NCBI RefSeq assembly: GCF_013359685.1
Contig: NZ_JABFMV010000002.1
Span: 1-64,000 of the forward strand
Direction: 5' to 3'
DNA length: 64,000 nucleotides
DNA from: Leifsonia sp. C5G2
GTDB lineage: Bacteria; Actinomycetota; Actinomycetes; Actinomycetales; Microbacteriaceae
The notes beneath the pieces are model-generated. The model was given only the letters and a program-made list of their open reading frames with translations. It had not been told where the DNA came from and made no database searches. Within the stretch, counting starts at the first letter, position 1, and each line of letters starts with the position of its first letter. A program made the position numbers and the translations under genes. Shown one piece after another: positions 17,592-24,699 of the stretch.

Positions 17592-18277
17592 GCTTCTTGT
17601 GGTCGAATCTCGGCCAGGTCTGGAATCTCACGGTCTCCCACGTGTGGCTGGCGGCGCTGCCGATCGTCATCGGGTTCGTGGTCGCGGTGCCCATCGGGTG
17701 GGTGGCGAACCGCTACCGCTGGAGCCGCGGCGTGCTGCTCACGGTGTGCGGCATCCTCTACGCCATCCCGTCGCTGCCGTTCTTCTTCGCGATGCCCGCA
17801 CTGATCGGCACGCAGATCCTGTCGCCGGTGAACGTGGTGGTCGCGCTGAGCGTGTACGCGCTTGCGCTGATGGTGCGCACCGCGGCGGACGCCCTCGCTG
17901 CGGTCCCCGGAGAGGTGAAGCAGTCGGCGACCGCTGTGGGCTTCTCCGGTTGGCGGCGGTTCTGGTCCGTGGAGCTCCCGCTCGCCGGACCCGTGCTGCT
18001 CGCCGGAGTGCGGGTCGTCTCGGTGAGCACGGTGAGTCTGGTGAGCGTCGGGGCACTGCTCGGCGTCCCCAACCTCGGCGTCCTGTTCACGGACAGCATC
18101 AACCGGAACTACCCTGAGGAGGCCCTGACGGGCATCGTCCTCATCATGATCCTGGCCCTCGTCTTCGACCTGATCCTGGTCGGCCTGGGCAGGCTGTTCA
18201 TGCCGTGGACGCGGGCCGACCGGCGCGCCCGTAAGCGGGAGCGCGGCGCTGCCATGAAGGCGGTGACCGGAGCATGA
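17588..18277 (+). CDS. osmoprotectant ABC transporter permease 1
   Basis: A 229-residue inner membrane permease with about six hydrophobic segments. The binding-protein-dependent permease EAA-type loop is around AAVPGEVKQSATAVGFSGWRRFW. It has features of the OpuCB/OpuCD group such as LPFFFAMPALIG and GALLGVPNLGVLFTDSINRNYPE. Its GTG start overlaps the ATPase stop (GTGA) and its own end overlaps the next permease by four bases (ATGA), so translation is coupled. It is one of two different permeases that would form a heterodimer. Confidence 0.9.
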   Translation: MSFLWSNLGQVWNLTVSHVWLAALPIVIGFVVAVPIGWVANRYRWSRGVLLTVCGILYAIPSLPFFFAMPALIGTQILSPVNVVVALSVYALALMVRTAADALAAVPGEVKQSATAVGFSGWRRFWSVELPLAGPVLLAGVRVVSVSTVSLVSVGALLGVPNLGVLFTDSINRNYPEEALTGIVLIMILALVFDLILVGLGRLFMPWTRADRRARKRERGAAMKAVTGA

Positions 18278-19014
18278 CCGACATCGTCGCCGCCTTCGGG
18301 TGGATCTTCGACCCGGCCAACTGGGTCGGCGCCGGCGGCATCCCGGCGCGGACGCTCGAGCACATCCTGTACTCGCTGATGACGCTCCTGCTCGCGGCCG
18401 CCATCGCGCTCCCGATCGGGTTCGCGATCGGACACACCGGCAGGCTGCGCGGCCTCGCGGTCGGCGTCTCAGGCGCGCTCCGGGCGCTCCCCACCCTGGG
18501 ACTCGTGATCTACCTCGCATTGATCACCGCGAACGTCTCGATCGTGCCGCCCTTGATCGCCCTAACCATCCTGGCGATCCCGCCCCTGCTCGCGGGCGCG
18601 TACTCGGGCCTCGAATCGGTCGACCGGGCGCCCATCGACGCGGCCAGGGCGATCGGCATGACCGGCTGGCAGGTCTTCGCCAAGGTGGAGCTGCCGCTGG
18701 CCCTCCCGCTCGTCATCGGCGGCATCCGCTCGGGGGCGCTGCAGGTCATCGCGACGTGGACGGTCGCGGCCATCCTGCCCGTCGGCGGGCTCGGCCGGTT
18801 CCTCTTCGACGGCATTGCCGTGCAGAACTACCCCGAGATGCTTGGCGGCTCCATCATCGTCATCGCGCTCGCGCTCGTCTCCGACGGCCTCTTCGCGATC
18901 GTCCAGCGGCTCGTCGTCCCGCGCGGCGTCCTCGCCGGCCGCGTCCGCGACACCGCGGAGGGCGGGCGCGGGCGGACCCGGACCGCCACGCCCGAGGGCG
19001 CCACGTCCTCCTGA
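18274..19014 (+). CDS. osmoprotectant ABC transporter permease 2
   Basis: A 246-residue permease, paralogous to the preceding one. The EAA-type loop is IDAARAIGMTGWQVFAKVELPLALP, after LRALPTLGLVIYLAL. About six membrane segments are followed by a basic, Thr/Arg/Gly-rich cytoplasmic tail (about 215-246). It begins at ATG 18274 inside the stop of permease 1. In OpuC-type systems one permease precedes and one follows the binding protein; here both precede it. Confidence 0.9.
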   Translation: MTDIVAAFGWIFDPANWVGAGGIPARTLEHILYSLMTLLLAAAIALPIGFAIGHTGRLRGLAVGVSGALRALPTLGLVIYLALITANVSIVPPLIALTILAIPPLLAGAYSGLESVDRAPIDAARAIGMTGWQVFAKVELPLALPLVIGGIRSGALQVIATWTVAAILPVGGLGRFLFDGIAVQNYPEMLGGSIIVIALALVSDGLFAIVQRLVVPRGVLAGRVRDTAEGGRGRTRTATPEGATSS

Positions 19015-19066
19015 CCTTCCTGCCCGCACACAGAGAACACCGAAACACACCGAGAGAAGAGAGATC

Positions 19067-19993
19067 ATGTTCGCATCGAAGAAGAGCCGCCTGGCAGCAG
19101 GCGTGCTCGCTGCCGGGGCGCTGCTCGCCCTGAGCGCCTGCTCGTCCGGCGGCGGAGCGTTCAACACCGGTTCCAGCTCCTCGTCCGGCGACACCGTGAC
19201 GGTCGGTTCGGCCGCCTTCGGCGAGTCCGAGATCCTGATGCAGATCTACGGCCAGGCCCTCGCGGCCAACGGCATCAAGGTCTCCTACAAGCCGAGCATC
19301 GGCCAGCGCGACGTCTACCTGAAGGCGCTGCAGGACGGCTCGATCGACCTCATCCCGGAGTACAGCGGCAACCTGCTCCAGTTCTACGACAAGAACAGCA
19401 CCGCGACCTCCAGCGACGACGTCTACAGCGCGCTCGGCAAGGCGCTGCCGAAGGGCTACGAGGTGCTCGACCAGTCGGAGGCGCAGGACGCCGACTCGTA
19501 CAACGTCACCAAGGAGTTCTCCGACAAGTACGGCGTGACGAGCCTCGACGACCTGAAGAAGGTCACCGTGCCGCTCACGGTCGGCGCCAACCCGGAGTTC
19601 GAGACCCGACCCTACGGCATCCCGGGCCTCAAGTCGGCCTACGGCGTCACCGCGACGCTCAAGCCGATCAGTGACTCGGGCGGTCCGCTGACCGTCGCGG
19701 CGCTGAAGAACGGCGACGTGCAGCTGGCCGACATCTACACGACGACCCCGGCCATCAAGGACAACGGCTTCGTGACCCTCAAGGACCCGAAGAGCCTGAT
19801 CGCGGCGCAGAACATCGTTCCGCTGATCAACTCGAAGAAGGCGTCGGACAAGGTGAAGGAGGTCCTGAACAAGGTCTCCAAGGAGCTCACCACATCGGAC
19901 CTCATCGACATGAACGCCGAGAACCAGGGCTCGAGCAAGACCCAGCCCGACGCGGTCGCCAAGAAGTGGCTTCAGGACCACCCGATCAAGTAG
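19067..19993 (+). CDS. osmoprotectant ABC transporter substrate-binding lipoprotein
   Basis: A 308-residue lipoprotein, the solute receptor of the importer. The signal peptide ends in LSAC with lipid cysteine C25, then a Gly/Ser linker. The mature domain has the OpuAC/ProX layout: VTVGSAAFGESEILMQIYGQAL, YLKALQDGSIDLIPEYSGNLLQFY, and DVQLADIYTTTPAIKDNGFV near the end. The PEYSGN segment is typical of betaine/choline-binding members. The ATG follows GAGAAGAGAG. It ends four bases before the convergent dedA, so no separate terminator can fit outside the coding sequences. Confidence 0.92.
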   Translation: MFASKKSRLAAGVLAAGALLALSACSSGGGAFNTGSSSSSGDTVTVGSAAFGESEILMQIYGQALAANGIKVSYKPSIGQRDVYLKALQDGSIDLIPEYSGNLLQFYDKNSTATSSDDVYSALGKALPKGYEVLDQSEAQDADSYNVTKEFSDKYGVTSLDDLKKVTVPLTVGANPEFETRPYGIPGLKSAYGVTATLKPISDSGGPLTVAALKNGDVQLADIYTTTPAIKDNGFVTLKDPKSLIAAQNIVPLINSKKASDKVKEVLNKVSKELTTSDLIDMNAENQGSSKTQPDAVAKKWLQDHPIK

Positions 19994-19997
19994 CCGG

Positions 19998-20675
19998 TCA
20001 CTCGGCTTCGTGAAGCGGCGGCTCGGACTCCCGGGCCGCCGCTTCCATGTGCCGGGCCTCCCGCTTGCCGAGCACCTTCTTGACCACGAACACGGCGAGC
20101 ACGAACAGGGCGATCACCGCGACGAACACGTAGCCGGCCCAGTGCAGCTCGCGAGAGAGCTCGCGGTACCCGCCCGCGGCGGCCGAGCCGACACTGACAT
20201 AGGCGAGCGTCCAGAGCACGCAGGCGGGCGCCGTCCAGGCCATGAAGGTGCGGTACCGCATCGGGCTCATGCCGACGGTGAGCGGGATGAGGGAGTGCAG
20301 CACCGGCAGGAAGCGCGACAGGAAGACCGCGATGCCGCCGCGCCGCGCCAGATAGGCCTCCGCGCGGTCGAAGTTGCGCGTGCCGATGCGGGCGCCGAGC
20401 CGGCTGGCGCGGATGCGCGGGCCGAACCAGCGGCCGAGCGCGAACCCGATCGACTCGCCGCACAGCGCCCCCACGATCACGGCGACGACGAGCGCGAGGT
20501 ACTCGACCGGTCCCTCCACCGCGGTGCTGGCGACGAGGACGATCGTGTCGCCCGGCACGATGAGGCCGACCAGGATCGAGGTCTCCAGCATGATGCCAAC
20601 CCCTGCGAGCAGCGTCCGGAGCGCCGGATCGACGCTCTGCACCAGGTCGAGCACCCAGGTCAGTGCGTCGTTCAT
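19998..20675 (-). CDS. DedA family membrane protein
   Basis: A 225-residue integral membrane protein of the DedA (SNARE-associated/VTT) superfamily. Members are linked to polyprenyl-phosphate or phospholipid flipping and to membrane homeostasis. Visible family features are IVPGDTIVLVASTAVEG, GESIGFALGRWFGPRI, and the long reentrant-type segment FLSRFLPVLHSLIPLTVGMSPMRYRTF with its conserved arginine and proline. Four or five hydrophobic segments and a charged C-terminal tail are present. A GGGAG site lies before the ATG. The specific substrate cannot be told from the sequence. Confidence 0.88.
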   Translation of the reverse strand: MNDALTWVLDLVQSVDPALRTLLAGVGIMLETSILVGLIVPGDTIVLVASTAVEGPVEYLALVVAVIVGALCGESIGFALGRWFGPRIRASRLGARIGTRNFDRAEAYLARRGGIAVFLSRFLPVLHSLIPLTVGMSPMRYRTFMAWTAPACVLWTLAYVSVGSAAAGGYRELSRELHWAGYVFVAVIALFVLAVFVVKKVLGKREARHMEAAARESEPPLHEAE

Positions 20676-20738
20676 GTCGTCGGCTCCCGTCGCGGCATAC
20701 CCGAACCCTAGCGTCGTCCCCTGAGCCCTCGCCCCAAG

Positions 20739-20803
20739 CCATCAGCTCCTGAGTTTCTCGAGCGAGCACCGCGTGTCGGGGCGAAGAACTCAGGAGGCGA
20801 TGG
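20739..20803. repeat. 22-bp imperfect inverted repeat
   Basis: Arms at 20739-20760 and 20782-20803 match at 18 of 22 positions around a core CTCCTGAGTT, with a 21-base centre. It lies in the 143-base gap between the dedA start and the M56 gene end, so it can form a hairpin 3' of the M56 gene. It may be a terminator or a dispersed REP-like element. Confidence 0.55.
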
Positions 20804-20818
20804 CGTGGGAGTGGCCTG

Positions 20819-21775
20819 TCAGGAGAGGAGGACGACGACGGGCGGCACGACGACGAGGAGGACGGTCGCGACGACGACAGAGGCGCGGAGCAGCGGCCCG
20901 ACCGTGCGGCGGCCGTCGGTCAGCCGATCCTCGCGCGCGGCCAGCGCCGCGCGCCGCTGCTCGGGGGTGCGCCGGTCCTTCGGCGCGCCGAGCACGGCGC
21001 CCGCCTGGCCGGTCTCGTCGACCAGCCGGATCGCTTCCGCGAGCACCGCATCCCCCGAGGTGCGCCGCGCGGTGTCGTCGGCGAGCATCTCCAGCAGCAG
21101 CGCCACGGCGTCCTGCGCCCGGGTCGCGATCGGGAACCACGGCAGCGAGCGCTTCCAGGAGCGGAACGCGTCGAGCAGCAGGTGGTGCTTCTGCCGCAGG
21201 TGGGCGCGCTCGTGGGCGACGACGGCGTCGAGCTCGGCGGGGGAGAGCAGCTCGATCATCCCCTCCGACAGCACGGTGACGCTGCGGGCCCCGGGCAGGC
21301 AGTAGGCGGCCGGCGCGGGATGGTCGATCACCCGCGTGCTCGGGGTGTCGGGCAGCGGCGACGACAGCAGCCGTAGCAGCTCCATGTGCCGGTGCCGCTG
21401 GTTGCGGCTGCGCACGGAGGTGAGCGCAAGGTTGAGCAGCAGGTGCGCCGTGAGCAGGACCGCGGCGCTCAGAAGGAAGGCGTTCAGCAGCGTGACGTCC
21501 GGCGGCAGGGGTCCGTGGAAGACCGAGGACGCGGCCCCCGCGATCCGGCTCCACAGGTCGTCGCCGAACGGCTGCAGCCCCGCGACGAGCAGCGACCCGA
21601 TCATCGAGATGCCTCCCGCGAGCGCGATCGACTGCCACAGGGCGACGGCGAGCACGGGGGCAGCGGACGGCCACTTCGCCCGGGCGAGCAGGAGCGGCAC
21701 CGGCCAGGCGAGGGCCACCGCGAGGGCGCCCAGGAAGACCGCGGCCCAGAGCCCCGTCACGGGGGAGGCGCTCAC
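20819..21775 (-). CDS. M56 (BlaR1-like) membrane metallopeptidase
   Basis: A 318-residue membrane protease. Hydrophobic segments are at about 8-32, 38-65 and 95-118, then a cytosolic-type protease domain with the zinc motif HERAH at 188-192 (AELDAVVAHERAHLRQKHH), and a final C-terminal membrane segment (about 297-317). There is no extracellular penicillin-binding sensor domain as in BlaR1/MecR1, so it is the short actinobacterial form. Its GTG overlaps the end of blaI (GTGTGA), so the two are translationally coupled. By analogy it inactivates the adjacent repressor by cleavage; the signal is unknown. An alternative is a repressor-independent protease. Confidence 0.88.
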   Translation of the reverse strand: MSASPVTGLWAAVFLGALAVALAWPVPLLLARAKWPSAAPVLAVALWQSIALAGGISMIGSLLVAGLQPFGDDLWSRIAGAASSVFHGPLPPDVTLLNAFLLSAAVLLTAHLLLNLALTSVRSRNQRHRHMELLRLLSSPLPDTPSTRVIDHPAPAAYCLPGARSVTVLSEGMIELLSPAELDAVVAHERAHLRQKHHLLLDAFRSWKRSLPWFPIATRAQDAVALLLEMLADDTARRTSGDAVLAEAIRLVDETGQAGAVLGAPKDRRTPEQRRAALAAREDRLTDGRRTVGPLLRASVVVATVLLVVVPPVVVLLS

Positions 21776-22140
21776 ACGCTGCGGGCGTCGAGGAGGCGCC
21801 GGAGCACCTCGGCCTCCGACTCGTCGACAGACCCGACGAAGTAGGCGAGTGCCTGGGTGCGGTCGGACGACGACTCGAGCACTTCGCGCATCAGGTCGGC
21901 GACGTGGCCGGCCCGGGTGAGCGCGGCGGTGTAGAGGTGGGGCCGGGCGTCGCGGTCGCGGGCGACGAATCCCTTCGACTCCAGGCGGGAGAGGACGGTG
22001 AGGATGGTGGTGAGCGCCGGTGCCTTGCCGCCCTGGCGCGCCGCCGCTAGCTTGTCGCGTAGCTCCCCGGCGGTGACGGGGGCTTCGCCGTCCCACAGGG
22101 CGTCCATGACGGCCCGTTCGAGTTCTCCGAGATTGGCCAC
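21772..22140 (-). CDS. BlaI/MecI/CopY family transcriptional repressor
   Basis: A 122-residue winged-helix repressor. It begins VANLGELERAVMDALWDGEAPVTAGELRD and continues LTTILTVLSRLESKGFVARDRDARPHLY, the recognition helix and wing of the family; the C-terminal helix mediates dimerisation. The GTG start is chosen because TACCCT ends six bases upstream; the longer open frame has no family similarity. It is divergent from cydA. Two perfect TTCTAC-N5-GTAGAA repeats lie in the 91-base gap, and the first overlaps its own -35 region. Control of cydABDC together with autoregulation is therefore a strong inference. Confidence 0.9.
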   Translation of the reverse strand: MANLGELERAVMDALWDGEAPVTAGELRDKLAAARQGGKAPALTTILTVLSRLESKGFVARDRDARPHLYTAALTRAGHVADLMREVLESSSDRTQALAYFVGSVDESEAEVLRRLLDARSV

Positions 22141-22146
22141 ATCCCC

Positions 22147-22152
22147 AGGGTA
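22147..22152 (-). promoter_or_regulatory. -10 element of blaI-like gene
   Basis: TACCCT on the minus strand, 6 nt before the GTG. The -35 position (about 22170-22175) overlaps operator 1. Confidence 0.5.
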
Positions 22153-22172
22153 GCGCGATCCGCCTGAGAATG

Positions 22173-22189
22173 TTCTACACTTTGTAGAA
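22173..22189. promoter_or_regulatory. BlaI-type operator 1
   Basis: TTCTAC-N5-GTAGAA; with the flanking bases the arms are TTCTACA/TGTAGAA around CTT. The TAC...GTA core is typical of the BlaI/MecI family. It overlaps the blaI -35. Confidence 0.75.
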
Positions 22190-22194
22190 GTTGG

Positions 22195-22215
22195 ACTTCT
22201 ACAGAACGTAGAAGT
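22195..22215. promoter_or_regulatory. BlaI-type operator 2
   Basis: ACTTCTAC-N5-GTAGAAGT, an 8-base perfect inverted repeat centred 24 bp from operator 1. It ends four bases before the cydA ribosome site GGAGGG (22219-22224), so a bound repressor would block the cydA transcription start region. Confidence 0.75.
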
Positions 22216-22231
22216 AACGGAGGGATGGCAT

Positions 22232-23644
22232 GTGAACGAGCTGCTGGATCCGCTCCTGCTGGCACGCTGGCAGTTCGGACTCACGACGATCTACCACTTC
22301 TTGTTCGTACCGCTCACCATCGGCCTGGTCACCTGCACCGCGATCTTCCAGACCGCCTGGTACCGCACCGGTAAGCCGCACTACCTGCAGCTGACGCACT
22401 TCTTCGGGAAGATCTTCCTCATCAACTTCGCGATGGGCGTCGTCACCGGCATCGTGCAGGAGTTCCAGTTCGGCATGAACTGGTCCGACTACTCGCGCTT
22501 CGTGGGCGACATCTTCGGCGCCCCGCTGGCACTTGAGGGCCTGCTCGCCTTCTTCTTGGAGGCCACCTTCATCGGCCTCTGGATCTTCGGCTGGGACAAG
22601 CTCCCCAAGGGCCTGCACCTCGCGACCATCTGGATCACGTCCATCGGCACCATCCTGTCGGCCTACTTCATCCTCGCCGCCAACGCGTTCATGCAGAACC
22701 CGGTCGGCTACCACATCAACGCTGCGAAGGGCCGCGCCGAGCTGACCGACCTCTGGGCCGTGCTCACCAACAAGGTCGCCCTCGCAGCCTTCCCGCACAC
22801 GATCTTCGGCTGCTTCATGGTCTCGGCGGGGCTCATCATCGCCGTCGCCGCCTGGCACCTGTCACGCAACCGGAACCTGGAGACCATGCGGCCGGCGCTC
22901 AAGTTCGGCCTGTGGCTGATGGTCGGTGCCGGGGTCGGGACGGTGCTCAGCGGCGACCAGCTGGGACTCGCCATGGTCTCGACCCAGCCGATGAAGATGG
23001 CCGCGGCCGAAGCCCTGTACAAGACCTCGACCGGAGCGGATGCGTCGTTCTCGATCTTCACCCTCGGAACGCCGGACGGCGTCCACGAGCTGTTCTCAAT
23101 CCGCATCCCGTACCTGCTGTCGTTCCTCTCCACGCACACCCTGAACGGCACGGTCGAGGGCATCAACGACCTGCAGGCGCAGTACACGCAGCTGTACGGC
23201 CCCGGCGACTACACGCCGATCATCTGGGTCACCTACTGGGCGTTCCGCTGGATGATCGGGCTCGGCATGCTGCACGTCCTGATCGCGGTCGTCGGCCTGT
23301 GGCTGACCCGCAAGGGCCGCAGCCCGGCCCGGCCCTGGATGTGGAAGATCGCCATCTGGGCCATGCCGCTCTCGCTGCTGGCCATGATCGTCGGCTGGAT
23401 CTTCACCGAGATGGGCCGGCAGCCGTGGATCGTGTTCAGCCTCATGAAGACGGCCGACGGCGTCTCGCCCGGCACGACCGGCCTCGAGGTGCTGATCTCG
23501 CTGATCGCCTTCACCGCCATCTACGGCACCCTCGCCGTCGTCGAGTTCAAGCTGATCAAACGCGCCGCCCAGAAGGGCCCGGAGCCGGTCGAGAAGCACC
23601 TCGACGAGGCCGGCGAGCCCGTCCCGGTCACGACGGTCTACTAG
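22232..23644 (+). CDS. cydA: cytochrome bd quinol oxidase subunit I
   Basis: A 470-residue polytopic subunit carrying haems b558, b595 and d. The enzyme reduces oxygen to water with menaquinol at high affinity. The haem ligand histidine H22 is in RWQFGLTTIYHF. LALEGLLAFFLEATFIGLWIFGWDK is the charged-residue proton path segment, GDQLGLAMVSTQPMKMAAAEA contains the quinol-site residues, and GRQPW is the family signature. At 470 residues it lacks the long insertion in the quinol loop of the E. coli enzyme, so it is the short Q-loop type. A GTG start with GGAGGG seven bases upstream. First gene of cydABDC, under probable BlaI control. Confidence 0.97.
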   Translation: MNELLDPLLLARWQFGLTTIYHFLFVPLTIGLVTCTAIFQTAWYRTGKPHYLQLTHFFGKIFLINFAMGVVTGIVQEFQFGMNWSDYSRFVGDIFGAPLALEGLLAFFLEATFIGLWIFGWDKLPKGLHLATIWITSIGTILSAYFILAANAFMQNPVGYHINAAKGRAELTDLWAVLTNKVALAAFPHTIFGCFMVSAGLIIAVAAWHLSRNRNLETMRPALKFGLWLMVGAGVGTVLSGDQLGLAMVSTQPMKMAAAEALYKTSTGADASFSIFTLGTPDGVHELFSIRIPYLLSFLSTHTLNGTVEGINDLQAQYTQLYGPGDYTPIIWVTYWAFRWMIGLGMLHVLIAVVGLWLTRKGRSPARPWMWKIAIWAMPLSLLAMIVGWIFTEMGRQPWIVFSLMKTADGVSPGTTGLEVLISLIAFTAIYGTLAVVEFKLIKRAAQKGPEPVEKHLDEAGEPVPVTTVY

Positions 23645-23657
23645 AAGGAGCACGAAA

Positions 23658-24698
23658 ATGGATCTGGCAGTTCTCTGGTTCGGCATCGTCGCCTTCTTCT
23701 TCGTCGGCTACTTCGTGCTCGACGGGTTCGACTTCGGGGTCGGTATGGCGCTGCCGTTCCTCGGCCGCGACGACACCGACCGGCGCGTGATGATCAACAC
23801 GATCGGTCCGGTCTGGGACCTCAACGAGACGTGGGTGATCGTCGGAGGCGCCGCGCTGTTCGCGGCCTTCCCGGAGTGGTACGCGACCCTGTTCAGCGGC
23901 TTCTACCTGGCGCTGCTGCTCATCCTGCTCGCGCTCATCGCGCGCGGCGTGTCGTTCGAGTACCGGCACCAGCGTCCCGACGCGCGGTGGAAGCGCTGGT
24001 TCGACGGGATGATCGTAGTCGGCTCCGCGCTGCCCGCGTTCCTCTGGGGCGTGGCGTTCGCCAACATCGTGCAGGGCGTCGCGCTGAACGCGCACCACGA
24101 CTACACCGGCACCCTGTTCGACCTGCTGAACGGCTACGCGCTGCTCGGCGGACTGACCACCCTGCTGCTGTTCTTCACCCACGGCGTGGTGTTCGTCTCG
24201 CTGAAGACGGACGGCGATCTCCGGGTGCGGGCGCGGAAGCTGGCCACCCGCTCGGGCGCCGCGGCGATCGTGGTGGCCGCCGTCTTCCTCGGCTGGACGG
24301 CGCTGAACCACTTCTCGCCGGTGTTCCTGGCCCTCGCGATCTTCGCCGCCGTGGCCCTGATCGCCTCCTGGATCGCGAACCTGCGCGGGGCCGAGGGCTG
24401 GTCGTTCGGCTTCATGGCCGCGACGATCGCGCTGGCCGTGGTCTCGCTGTTCGCGGCGCTGTTCCCGAACGTCATGCCGTCGTCGCCGAACCCGGAGAAC
24501 AGCCTGACGATCGCGAACGCGTCGAGCTCCGACACGACGCTGTCGATCATGACCTGGGTCGCGGCGATCTTCCTGCCGCTCATTTTGGTCTACCAGGGCT
24601 GGACGTACTGGATCTTCCGCAAGCGCGTGACCCGCGACCACATCCCGCAGGAGCGTGCCGACGACGCGGGGGAGCCGCAGCAGCCGGTGACCGCCTGA
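23658..24698 (+). CDS. cydB: cytochrome bd quinol oxidase subunit II
   Basis: A 346-residue membrane subunit without haem ligands that packs against CydA. It starts MDLAVLWFGIVAFFFVGYFVLDGFDFGVGM, the hallmark of the family, followed by GPVWDLNETWVIVGGAALFAAFPEWYA and GVAFANIVQGVALN. About eight or nine membrane segments are present. It begins 13 bases after cydA with AGAAGGAG in between. One base separates its stop from cydD. Confidence 0.97.
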   Translation: MDLAVLWFGIVAFFFVGYFVLDGFDFGVGMALPFLGRDDTDRRVMINTIGPVWDLNETWVIVGGAALFAAFPEWYATLFSGFYLALLLILLALIARGVSFEYRHQRPDARWKRWFDGMIVVGSALPAFLWGVAFANIVQGVALNAHHDYTGTLFDLLNGYALLGGLTTLLLFFTHGVVFVSLKTDGDLRVRARKLATRSGAAAIVVAAVFLGWTALNHFSPVFLALAIFAAVALIASWIANLRGAEGWSFGFMAATIALAVVSLFAALFPNVMPSSPNPENSLTIANASSSDTTLSIMTWVAAIFLPLILVYQGWTYWIFRKRVTRDHIPQERADDAGEPQQPVTA

Positions 24699-24699
24699 C

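Noticed and set aside
20819-22096. A longer M56 gene reading through blaI.
   Set aside because: The open frame continues upstream only through blaI in another frame; GTG 21775 overlaps the blaI stop and starts a good membrane segment.
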